Origin: Leptospiraceae bacterium
GTDB lineage: Bacteria > Spirochaetota > Leptospiria > Leptospirales > Leptospiraceae
NCBI GenBank assembly: GCA_015075105.1
Contig: JABTUZ010000001.1
Location: 445,001-509,000 of the forward strand
Reading direction: 5' to 3'
Length of the DNA stretch: 64,000 bases
Shown piece by piece: positions 1 through 6,631 of this stretch; position 1 is the first letter of the stretch, and the number at the start of each line of letters is the position of its first letter. Under the pieces are notes generated by a model that did no database searches, had not been told where the DNA came from, and saw nothing but the letters and a program-made list of their open reading frames with translations. The translations under genes and the position numbers were made by a program.

Positions 1-198
1 GAGACACCCGAGCATGGATATCTGCAGTTTTTCCATGTAGGCGAATCGTTTATGCATAGAATCATTCAATAGCTGAAACCTTTTATCTGTTTCTGCAAAA
101 CCGAATTTCATCTGCTCGATGAGCATCTGAAAACGCTTTTCAGATTCAGCGAAACCAAATTGCATTCGTTTTTCAGTCTCAGAGAACCCGTAATCCAT
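1..198 (-). CDS. Partial coiled-coil repeat protein (C-terminus off the left edge)
   Basis: Reading the minus strand from an ATG at 198, an open frame of 66 codons runs off the left edge. It contains three near-repeats of a charged heptad-like unit (GFSETEKRM, GFAESEKRF, GFAETDKRF) spaced 11 and 16 residues apart, as in short coiled-coil proteins. A GAGAGG lies directly against the ATG, which is too close for a good ribosome site. The frame stays open for about 19 more codons upstream with no standard start, so the true start is uncertain. I do not recognise a family; a structural or membrane-associated coiled-coil role is inference. Confidence 0.5.
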   Translation of the reverse strand, partial: MDYGFSETEKRMQFGFAESEKRFQMLIEQMKFGFAETDKRFQLLNDSMHKRFAYMEKLQISMLGCL

Positions 199-343
199 CC
201 TCTCAGCGAGGAATTTGAAAATGCTGTTCGCTAATAATAGCAGGTAAAAAATATTTCAATAGAAACAGATTTTCTGAAAAAGAATTTTAAAAAATGCGTA
301 ATTTTATAAAAAAAAATTAGATTTCATAAAAATATCAGAACTA

Positions 344-401
344 TTGAAGGTGATTTCGGAAATAATTTACTGCTTATTGCAGGCAGACCTCCACCTTTCA
401 A
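344..401. repeat. Imperfect inverted repeat, branched hairpin candidate
   Basis: TTGAAGGTG at 344-352 pairs with CACCTTTCAA at 392-401, with one extra base on the right arm. A short inner CTGC/GCAG stem lies at 370-373 and 379-382. An A-rich run follows on the plus strand, which is T-rich when read on the minus strand. It could be a terminator for a minus-strand transcript or a structured RNA; neither is shown. Confidence 0.35.
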
Positions 402-623
402 AAAACCATAATTATTTAGAATTATTGTAACTTCTGAATAGTTATATCCCCAAAAGGATATGCTATTTTTGGATAATCCATTTTTTCTAACATTCATATA
501 GTAATTTTATAATATCGTATTAAGAAATATCCTATATTGGGATATTTTGTTTAACTGAATTTTGCAGAATCCCAATCATGGTAAATGTTGATTATTCGTT
601 TATGGAAAATTGGACTTTGTCTT

Positions 624-684
624 GAGCATGTTTGAAAGTATAAATTCTCCAACCAAGAATCTTTTAGACCTTTCATTCATGCTC
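624..684. repeat. Long imperfect inverted repeat
   Basis: GAGCATGTTTGAAAG at 624-638 pairs with CTTTCATTCATGCTC at 670-684, matching at 13 of 15 positions. An inner ATTCT/AGAAT stem occupies 644-648 and 656-660. It sits about 40 bases upstream of the interrupted gene at 727. It may be a terminator for upstream transcription or the remnant of a small palindromic element. Confidence 0.4.
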
Positions 685-726
685 AGGATAATGCAAAAAT
701 TCTAAAAAATTATTAAGGAGATAATA

Positions 727-1545
727 ATGGAAGAATTATTTAAATTTTTAGGAGCGATTACAGTCATCATTACAATTGTTGGTTAGTCGAAGCCAGCTGC
801 AGTAATTCTGTGGAATGCAGAAAAAACTAGAAAAAATGTCTTAAAATACTTTGGTATTCCTTCACTTGTATTTGGAATATTAGGAGTAATATTTCAAGAT
901 AATAGCAATATTGGAAAAGCAGAACGCGCTATTATCAAACATGAATATGCTTATGCTTTTAGTCTTATCTCCAAAATTGAAAATAGTGACCCAAATATTT
1001 CAAAAGCAACAAAAATTAAAGATGAAATATTATTAAAAGCCTTTGATTTTTATAAAGATAAATTAATCGCTGGAGCAAGTAAAAATGGTGATGGCTCTGC
1101 TTGCATTATGGGTAAATATGTAAGACATCTTAAAGATATTGAAGATATTTATGGAAAAACATATCCAAAATATGTTGAGTTTTTAAAAGAAAATAAAATA
1201 GTCGATTTAAATAAAGCAGAATGTTACAAAACAGATTCGAAAAGTGTGAATGACAGTTCGAGCGTCACGATAACATCCTCAAAATGTAATCTTACAAGTG
1301 AAATTACGACTGTTTACTACGTTACAATAAAAAATAATTCTGGGGCAACTATAAAAGATATAACTGTATGCTGTGATTGGTACGCTCCGAGTGGAACTCA
1401 TATTGATTCAAGTTGTGATACTTTATATGATTCAATCGCAAGCGGGGCTTCCAAAAATTTTCATTTTGATAGCTTAACTCATAGCCAAGCGAAACAGTAT
1501 TCTTGTTCAGTAAAAACTCGTTTTGGTGGCAAAGGATATAACTAG
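727..1545 (+). pseudogene. Membrane/secreted protein gene interrupted by one TAG codon
   Basis: A well-placed AAGGAG and ATG at 727 begin MEELFKFLGAITVIITIVG, a hydrophobic N-terminus, which stops at a TAG at 784-786. The same frame then stays open for over 250 codons to a stop at 1545, and the later ATG at 1108 lies in that frame. A single base change, most simply TGG (Trp) to TAG, explains the break. After the stop comes a second hydrophobic stretch (about 845-895), a Lys-rich helical middle, and a Cys-bearing C-terminal domain with a beta-sandwich look (TVYYVTIKNNSGATIKDITV), reminiscent of FxLYD-type extracellular domains. Family is not recognised with certainty. The nearest good start after the stop is the ATG at 1108, giving 145 residues without the membrane part. 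Confidence 0.6.
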
Positions 1546-1554
1546 GTCAATAAT

Positions 1555-1899
1555 ATGAATTTCGACCAAATTTTGAGTCTTTCAAATGCTATAGTAAGCC
1601 TTTTAGCAGGAGGCTCAATTGGTTGGATAGTTAGATTGTATGCAGAAAAAACCTTTTTAGAAAATGCAAAAATTAAAAAGGAATTGTTTTTTGTTTATCG
1701 TCAACTTCTTTTCTGGAAAAATTATGAAGATACTATTACTACAGAATTTCCTGAAATAATGAATAATCTAAGTCCAACAATTTTAGGAAGAAATCGTCAA
1801 TTTCGATCCTTAGTACGAAACAGGCATACAGATGTAAGTAGTGTGCATTTGAGGTCAATTTATTCCATTAGACAAAGGTTGGAAGATTTATCTAAATAG
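1555..1899 (+). CDS. Small membrane-anchored protein of unknown function
   Basis: This 114-residue protein starts 9 bases after the interrupted gene, so the two were probably one transcript. Residues about 8-28 (SLSNAIVSLLAGGSIGWIV) form one membrane helix, followed by a basic, helical cytoplasmic-looking tail rich in Lys and Arg. I recognise no family. The layout, one N-terminal helix plus a charged helix, is common among accessory and phage-related small proteins. The close partner upstream suggests a joint envelope role, which is inference. Confidence 0.5.
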   Translation: MNFDQILSLSNAIVSLLAGGSIGWIVRLYAEKTFLENAKIKKELFFVYRQLLFWKNYEDTITTEFPEIMNNLSPTILGRNRQFRSLVRNRHTDVSSVHLRSIYSIRQRLEDLSK

Positions 1900-1995
1900 A
1901 ATAAGTATTTTAGAAAATGCCTCTCTTAGAGACAGGCGTTTTGTTAATTATTCATCACCCTTCTTTTATTCGAATGAATATTTTCTCCCTAAGAA

Positions 1996-2106
1996 ACTCC
2001 GCAGTCCTGCTTTTCCAAGCCCGGATTGTAATTTAAAATATCGAAATCCGTGCGTTAGGCGCTCGCTAATATAGGAATGTGTTCGTGCGAAAAATGCAAA
2101 ATTGGA
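1996..2106. repeat. Direct repeat A, copy 1 (~111 bp)
   Basis: Roughly three quarters identical to 2853-2964. It has a perfectly conserved 21-base core at 2044-2064 that includes CCGTGCGTTAGGCGCTC. It lies in a 383-base gene-free gap (1900-2282) just before repeat B copy 1. Confidence 0.75.
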
Positions 2107-2143
2107 TGAATTGAAGCAATAAATTTCTTCGGTATCAAATCCC

Positions 2144-2251
2144 AGTCTCAATAAAATTTCAATAATTACATGAAAAGTTACAATTAGAATCGAAATGCGC
2201 AATATAAGGAGATTTTGTGAACCTGAAAAAACTTGACAATCCGGAAAATTT
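2144..2251. repeat. Direct repeat B, copy 1 (~108 bp)
   Basis: Matches 3629-3735. The last 81 bases (2171-2251 against 3655-3735) differ at one position. Within it, AAGGAG and a GTG at 2217 open a 13-codon frame (MNLKKLDNPENLG, stop at 2258), so the repeat carries a ribosome site and the first codons of some protein. Confidence 0.8.
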
Positions 2252-2282
2252 GGGATAAGTTGTGTACATCGTGAGGTAAGCC

Positions 2283-2441
2283 GTGCAGACAAAAGTAAAG
2301 AAAAAAACGAAAATTTTAAATATTCCGAAAAGTAAAAATAAGAAGAAATCCTCAAAAGGGAATCTTGTTTCTGAATATAAACAAAAGTCAGAAAAGGTTT
2401 TAACTGACAAGGAAATAGATAAACTTCTTGGAACAAAATAA
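2283..2441 (+). CDS. Probable antitoxin partner of the PIN-domain toxin
   Basis: A 52-codon frame starts at GTG 2283, with GAGGT about 7 bases upstream and an in-frame TAA immediately upstream, so it cannot start much earlier. The product is very basic (KVKKKTKILNIPKSKNKKK), then turns into an amphipathic tail ending in LTDKEIDKLLGTK. Its last 14 bases overlap the start of the PIN-domain gene. This arrangement is typical of type II toxin-antitoxin operons, in which the antitoxin precedes and is translationally coupled to the toxin. I recognise no antitoxin fold in the sequence; the call rests on position, size and overlap. Confidence 0.55.
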   Translation: MQTKVKKKTKILNIPKSKNKKKSSKGNLVSEYKQKSEKVLTDKEIDKLLGTK

Positions 2442-2832
2442 AAAAGTAATTCTCGACAAAGACTCTTTCTTATTATACAAAAAAGGGAAATTTGAATTGT
2501 TAGATGAGATCGTTTTTTATATACCAATGGTTGCAGTTTCAGAACTTTTCTATATTGCAGGGGAAAAAGATATTTCGATATTCAAAATCAGGGATTTTTT
2601 GAAAGGTGTTCAAATCTTGGATTTAAGCATGGAAACTGCATTGATTTATTCTGATATCCGAAAATATTATTCAGCGAAAGAAAAATCAAATAGTAAGCTT
2701 TATAGAGACAATCTCTATTATCTGGCATCCCTTGCCATTGAGTATGGTTATAATCTGGTTGTATCAAAAGAAAATTATAACGTATTAAAAAAGTATCATC
2801 ATGACGATCTTGTTCTGGTGAAAGCGGCTTGA
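2428..2832 (+). CDS. PIN-domain (VapC-like) ribonuclease toxin
   Basis: This 134-residue protein is about the usual length of a VapC. PIN-domain acidic residues are recognisable: D10 in ILDKD, E39 in the VSELF motif, and D94 before a helix (RDNLYYLASLAIEYGYNLVV). PIN toxins cleave RNA, often tRNA, using Mg2+ bound by these acids, and are neutralised by the upstream antitoxin. The start is TTG at 2428, inside the preceding antitoxin-like frame, implying coupling. Direct repeats A and B lie on both sides. Family-level assignment is fairly firm; the RNA target cannot be told. Confidence 0.7.
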   Translation: MEQNKKVILDKDSFLLYKKGKFELLDEIVFYIPMVAVSELFYIAGEKDISIFKIRDFLKGVQILDLSMETALIYSDIRKYYSAKEKSNSKLYRDNLYYLASLAIEYGYNLVVSKENYNVLKKYHHDDLVLVKAA

Positions 2833-2852
2833 GATAAGAAATATTTTTCCAG

Positions 2853-2964
2853 ACTCCATCAATCCTGCTTTTCAAACTCAAATTGAATTTTAAAATATCT
2901 CAAAATCCGTGCGTTAGGCGCTCTCCAAAATGGGAATTTGTTCTGTGAAAAATTCTAAATTGGA
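2853..2964. repeat. Direct repeat A, copy 2 (~112 bp)
   Basis: Second copy of the repeat at 1996-2106. The 21-base identical core is at 2903-2923. It begins 21 bases after the PIN toxin stop and ends 20 bases before the 3' end of the BrnA gene. Confidence 0.75.
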
Positions 2965-2983
2965 ATACCTATAAACACGGCAA

Positions 2984-3259
2984 TCACTTTCCTGATTGAA
3001 CATTCCGGTGTTTGCTTCTCTTTGGGAATTCATGTGAATGAAGGGAGTCAATTTTGTCAGCAATCCACATCTTTACTAACGACTGCCGTGCTATGCCGAG
3101 AATTTTCGATTCTTTATCAAGAGCATTGACCATCCATTTTGGAAAGTCCACATTTACGCGGACGATACCCGTGTCTAAATCGAAATAATCGATAACACTT
3201 TTTCCGGCATCAAACCTTTCTTCAAGATTTGCTTTAGTTGTTTTCTGCGATTTTTTCAT
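2984..3259 (-). CDS. brnA: BrnA-type antitoxin (CopG/ribbon-helix-helix family)
   Basis: This 91-residue protein has a short basic N-terminus and an acidic middle. A ribbon-helix-helix stretch follows (IVRVNVDFPKWMVNALDKESKILGI then RQSLVKMWIADKID), as in CopG-like antitoxins of BrnT. BrnA proteins bind the toxin and repress their own promoter. Its start overlaps the 3' end of the BrnT gene by 26 bases, the usual toxin-first order of this system. Repeat A copy 2 lies just beyond its stop. I am confident of the system, less so of the exact antitoxin subfamily. Confidence 0.8.
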   Translation of the reverse strand: MKKSQKTTKANLEERFDAGKSVIDYFDLDTGIVRVNVDFPKWMVNALDKESKILGIARQSLVKMWIADKIDSLHSHEFPKRSKHRNVQSGK

Positions 3260-3506
3260 ACAATTTTTTTTCCTCCATTCTTGATCTTCTTACTGAAATC
3301 AGGCGAACGATGCCTTTTCTTTCTGTGATAATTGCAGTCCAGAATTTTTTATCTAAAAGTCCTATGACCAATTTTCGCTGTTCATCAATATATTTTGATG
3401 GAATTACGGCAATGAGGTTATTCCATAGATTCTTTGCTTCTTCAAAATCAATACCGTGTTTTTCTTTATTTAACTTACTCTTTGTTAAATCATACTCAAA
3501 CTTCAT
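3234..3506 (-). CDS. brnT: BrnT-type ribonuclease toxin
   Basis: At 90 residues it matches the BrnT family: F-E-Y-D near the N-terminus, then the hallmark N-K-E-K-H-G-I-D-F-E-E-A, and RLISVRRSRMEEKKLYEK at the end. BrnT folds like RelE-type ribonucleases and halts translation until bound by BrnA. The gene is first in its operon, with BrnA overlapping its 3' end by 26 bases. A strong promoter sits immediately upstream (3516-3544), so the transcript begins almost at the start codon. Confidence 0.85.
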   Translation of the reverse strand: MKFEYDLTKSKLNKEKHGIDFEEAKNLWNNLIAVIPSKYIDEQRKLVIGLLDKKFWTAIITERKGIVRLISVRRSRMEEKKLYEKIAENN

Positions 3507-3515
3507 GATATAGAA

Positions 3516-3544
3516 TATATACCATTATTATACCTTATTGTCAA
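3516..3544 (-). promoter_or_regulatory. Promoter of the brnT-brnA operon
   Basis: On the minus strand, TTGACA (3544-3539) is followed by a 17-base spacer and TATATA (3521-3516), a near-ideal sigma-70 promoter. An inverted repeat TTATT-GTC-AATAA (3535-3547) overlaps the -35 and could be the BrnA operator. The predicted transcription start is about 3 bases from the brnT ATG at 3506, giving a leaderless or nearly leaderless message. Confidence 0.65.
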
Positions 3545-3628
3545 TAATAATTATTTACTATTCTAATGAGTTTTTTCAAATCGAATAATTTTGGTTTTAA
3601 AAAAAAATATTAATCTATTTCGCTGGAA

Positions 3629-3735
3629 AGTCTCAAAAAAAATCAATTATTACCTGAAAAGTTACAATTAGAAACGAAATGCGCAATATAAGGAGATTTT
3701 GTGAACCTGAAAAAACTTGACAATCCGGAAAATTT
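3629..3735. repeat. Direct repeat B, copy 2 (~107 bp)
   Basis: Second copy of 2144-2251. It again carries AAGGAG and a GTG (3701) beginning MNLKKLDNPEN, but homology stops near 3735 and phage-derived sequence follows in another frame. It lies between the brnT promoter region and the MuF remnant. Confidence 0.8.
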
Positions 3736-4664
3736 TTCGGAACTCTCACAAGACTTGAACAAACCGAATCCGGCATTCCGGGCTATATCTGGAAAATCAC
3801 CGGTTATCACACGCGAGACCAACACTCCAAACTCGCCGCAACATTTCACTCATGGGACAAACGCCCGAAAATGCTCTACGGCACACGCACAACCGAAGCC
3901 CATCCCGGCGAAGACTATAACTGCCGATGTTGGGCAGAACCTGCCTTCGGAGACGAACCGGACACCAAACCCTGGAAGGACGAGTGGACTGCTACTGGCT
4001 CCGAGCAAAGTCTGAGTGCCGGAGCATCCGATGTTTTTAACAATCAAGCCACAGGAAGTTTTAAGTCTTCAATTAAAGATATATTTTCTTCTATTGACAG
4101 TGCTCACGGATTCAAAAAAAATATCGATGTGGTTCCAATTAATGAATACAGAGACTACTCAGGTACAGGTGGAACTTTGGGCTACCATCCTTTGACCAAA
4201 AACCCTGTCTTTATCGAAATCAATAAACATCCGGTTCACAAGGATTTTCTTGAATTGAATACCGCCCATGAAATAGGGCATTTTGTTGATCTCGAAGTTT
4301 TGGGAAACAAAGGCTCTTTTTATTCGGAAACGCCTTTTATGAGTGAATTTTTTCTGGCGATAGAAGAAACAAACCCTGTCCAAAAATTAAGAGAGGCTCT
4401 AAGAACTGGACTATTCAGAAATGATTTATTGCGACAGGATAGAAGAAATCATATCCGTTATTTGCTCAACAAACAGGAGTTATGGGCAAGGGCATATTCT
4501 CAATATATTGGAACGAAAAGCAAAAATAAAAAAATCCTCGACGGGGTCAAAAAACATTAGCGAAGGATAATTTAGACGGACTTTCCCAATGGGAGGAAGA
4601 GGACTTCAAGAAACTGATTTCCATCATCGATAATATTTTTGAAAGGGAGGGGCTTTTAAAATGA
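3721..4664 (+). pseudogene. Truncated phage MuF-type head protein with C-terminal HEIGH zinc-protease domain, frameshifted
   Basis: In the frame after a TGA at 3718-3720, the sequence resembles the conserved end of SPP1 gp7/Mu gpF head-morphogenesis proteins: GYIWKITGYHTRDQHSKLA, then HPGEDYNCRCWAEP with its paired cysteines. Most of the MuF domain is missing; repeat B ends where the fragment begins. A linker leads to a protease-like domain with HEIGH at 4267-4281 and a later ELWARAYSQYI that could give the third zinc ligand. MuF proteins with such toxin tails are known from phages and polymorphic toxins. The frame ends at 4560. The -1 frame then continues as TLAKDNLDGLSQWEEEDFKK to a TGA at 4662-4664 that overlaps the next ATG. 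This points to a one-base loss, or slippage, near the A6 run at about 4550. From ATG 3871 the protease domain alone (229 residues) could still be made. Confidence 0.65.
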
Positions 4665-4975
4665 CAAGCGAACAGATTTCCGCAATGGAAGAGATCAAAA
4701 AAATATTTAAGAAATACAAAACAGGCCCTAATGAAAAATGTTTTATGACAAAATCGTTTAGGGGTAAGGTAAAGGAAACAGACCGTCAAAGAGTTCAGGA
4801 ATTGTTGCCCCTCCTCGATGCAGGTCTTCCCAAAGAACTTGATGATTTTATTGAATTAAATTACTCTGGATCAGTTTGGGGAGGTCCGGATTTAATCGCC
4901 GTCGATGACGATGGGAATGAACTACCCTATAAATTCGACGATGGAAGTGAACTTCAATATAAATTCGAGAGATAA
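4661..4975 (+). CDS. Small acidic protein, candidate immunity partner of the MuF protease
   Basis: This 104-residue, acidic C-terminal protein has a strong GGGAGG site upstream. Its ATG overlaps the restored stop of the preceding protease frame (ATGA), so the two were translationally coupled. The central [20 protein letters not shown] recalls SMI1/KNR4-like immunity proteins, though it is too short to be sure. A near-duplicated phrase ([17 protein letters not shown]) closes the protein. In polymorphic-toxin loci the gene directly after a toxin usually encodes its inhibitor. Function is inferred only from position and composition. Confidence 0.5.
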   Translation: MTSEQISAMEEIKKIFKKYKTGPNEKCFMTKSFRGKVKETDRQRVQELLPLLDAGLPKELDDFIELNYSGSVWGGPDLIAVDDDGNELPYKFDDGSELQYKFER

Positions 4976-5022
4976 ATATCGGAAAATTTGACATTGGCGG
5001 AATAGGGAGATGGTGTAAAGTT

Positions 5023-6561
5023 TTGGATATGAAAATAAAAGTAAACAAGGCTGAATATCCGGTTATAATTTTAGAAGAATACAACATCAAATCTAACCAT
5101 ACCGATTTGGATATTCAACAGTTAAAAATAGAATTTACCGTTTACGAAAAAACCGACAAGCAAGCGCTGTCTGATATTCTTTCCGAAAAGCTCATTACAA
5201 TAATAAATGGAAATGGCTCGACAAAAAAATATTCCATTCTGCATAGCAGTTATAGCAACTCATCGACCGATAGTCACAAATCGCAAAAATACAAATTAGA
5301 GCTCCGGGAAATAGAGAATCTTTCTCTGGATGTCTTGAATATCGATAGTATTGAATTTCAGCCGTATTTCTATGAAGAAAGTTTTAAAGATGGATTACAA
5401 ATCTTCTCTAAAATCAAAACAGATAAGAAAGGGTTTGATTTTATCAATGAAAAGAAATTTTCTTCTGAATTGGAGCATTATCATGGTTTAATACAAGCCT
5501 TTTCACGAACCAATAGAATTTATGATGCAACAAAGACATTCGGAAATGTTGTTACATTCAGAGATTTAGAAAAAGCAACAATTGATGCCATTACGCTTTT
5601 CGGAGATAGCAATACGAAAAATGTAGTTCTTGAAAAGAGCTATAAAGAATATTTGGAGGACTTTACGGACATTGCTACAGGTGAAGCACGTAGGGGTTAT
5701 GTGGAAGTTGTAAAAGAGTTAAATGAAAAGTTTCCTGACCCAGATGCGATTGCAACGGAGAAAGACAAAAAAGAATTTGCAAAACTGTTCGGAGAATATT
5801 TGAGAGTAGAAAAAAAACTCCAGAATTACGATGAATTTAATAACCTGAAAGCACTTCAAGGCATTGACATAAACAATCTCGAAGCAGTTGAAGAATTTAA
5901 AAAAGCTCATTTTGTAACAGATGAGGATATTGCTGCAATGCAAAAAATTGAATTGCTCAAAGAAAGGACAGTTCATGATTACCGTTCAACTTATAATGAT
6001 ATACGAGACTGGTTAAGACGGGAGAAGAGTGGGGCAGCATCTGAAGACTCAAACATTGATTGGGACGATGTAGTTTTTGAAATAGACTTATTAAAAACGC
6101 AGGAAATAAACCTTGATTACATTCTTGAATTAATATTTGAGCACAACAAAAAGAAAAAAGACAAAGCCACTCTAATTGAAGAAATACGCAGAGTTATTCG
6201 TGCAAGCGTTGGAAACAGAGCCAAAGAAAGTTTAGTAGTTGATTTCATCAATGAAACCGACTTGGACACGCTTCAAGACAAAGCAAATGTTATTGATTCA
6301 TTCTTCGTCTATGCTCAAAGCAAACAGAAAGCAGAAGCAATAGAATTAATTGCAGAAGAAAATTTAAATGAAGAAGCTGCCAAGCGATACATAACTACTT
6401 CCTTAAAGCGAGAATATGCCAGTGAGAATGGAACAGAATTGAATGCTCTTTTACCGAAAATGAGTCCTTTAAACCCTCAGTATTTGACCAAAAAGCAGCG
6501 TGTGTTTCAAAAGTTAGTTTCGTTTGTAGAGAAGTTTAAAGGAGTAGGAGGACAATTATAA
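5023..6561 (+). CDS. Chimeric ORF: unknown N-terminus joined to the C-terminal part of type I restriction HsdR
   Basis: This 512-residue frame starts at TTG 5023 (or ATG 5029). Residues about 148-512 match the end of HsdR, the motor/nuclease subunit of type I restriction enzymes: [39 protein letters not shown], then the long helical tail. The nuclease domain and nearly all the helicase motor are absent, so this part cannot restrict DNA alone. Residues 1 to about 120 ([19 protein letters not shown] ... LELREIEN) form a separate beta-rich protein I do not recognise, possibly phage-derived. The join lies near 5460. No hsdM or hsdS is nearby. Most likely a deletion fused two genes in frame; whether the product is stable is unknown. 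Confidence 0.65.
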   Translation: MDMKIKVNKAEYPVIILEEYNIKSNHTDLDIQQLKIEFTVYEKTDKQALSDILSEKLITIINGNGSTKKYSILHSSYSNSSTDSHKSQKYKLELREIENLSLDVLNIDSIEFQPYFYEESFKDGLQIFSKIKTDKKGFDFINEKKFSSELEHYHGLIQAFSRTNRIYDATKTFGNVVTFRDLEKATIDAITLFGDSNTKNVVLEKSYKEYLEDFTDIATGEARRGYVEVVKELNEKFPDPDAIATEKDKKEFAKLFGEYLRVEKKLQNYDEFNNLKALQGIDINNLEAVEEFKKAHFVTDEDIAAMQKIELLKERTVHDYRSTYNDIRDWLRREKSGAASEDSNIDWDDVVFEIDLLKTQEINLDYILELIFEHNKKKKDKATLIEEIRRVIRASVGNRAKESLVVDFINETDLDTLQDKANVIDSFFVYAQSKQKAEAIELIAEENLNEEAAKRYITTSLKREYASENGTELNALLPKMSPLNPQYLTKKQRVFQKLVSFVEKFKGVGGQL

Positions 6562-6631
6562 AACGAAATTGGTAAAAAAAGTTTTCTCTCAGATACGTTA
6601 ATAGTATTAGAAACCTATTCGTAAGAATAGA

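Larger units (their letters stand above)
199..726. other. Intergenic stretch, no convincing gene
   Basis: This 528-base AT-rich stretch has only short open frames without credible starts. It holds two inverted repeats, listed separately at 344-401 and 624-684. A good ribosome-binding site (AAGGAG) at its right end belongs to the interrupted gene that starts at 727. Confidence 0.5.

Noticed and set aside
784-786. TAG read as pyrrolysine or another recoded residue
   Set aside because: The codon lies in a hydrophobic segment, no recoding machinery or element is seen, and a one-base nonsense change is simpler.
1966-2527. Two long minus-strand open frames opposite the PIN toxin region
   Set aside because: Phe/Leu/Ser-rich composition typical of the reverse of Lys-rich coding DNA; they run across both repeats and overlap each other and the coupled toxin-antitoxin frames.
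1996-2964. Repeat A as an integron attC site, because it contains GCGTTAGGC and lies between toxin-antitoxin genes
   Set aside because: The complementary RYYYAAC end at the expected distance and the folded-arm symmetry of attC are not found in either copy, and no integrase gene is in the window.
1996-3735. Repeats A and B as a CRISPR array
   Set aside because: Only two copies each, too long, and the intervals carry genes rather than uniform spacers.
3701-4015. Open frame of 104 codons starting in repeat B copy 2
   Set aside because: After the repeat it runs out of frame across the MuF remnant, which is read in another frame; only the first dozen codons belong to repeat B.
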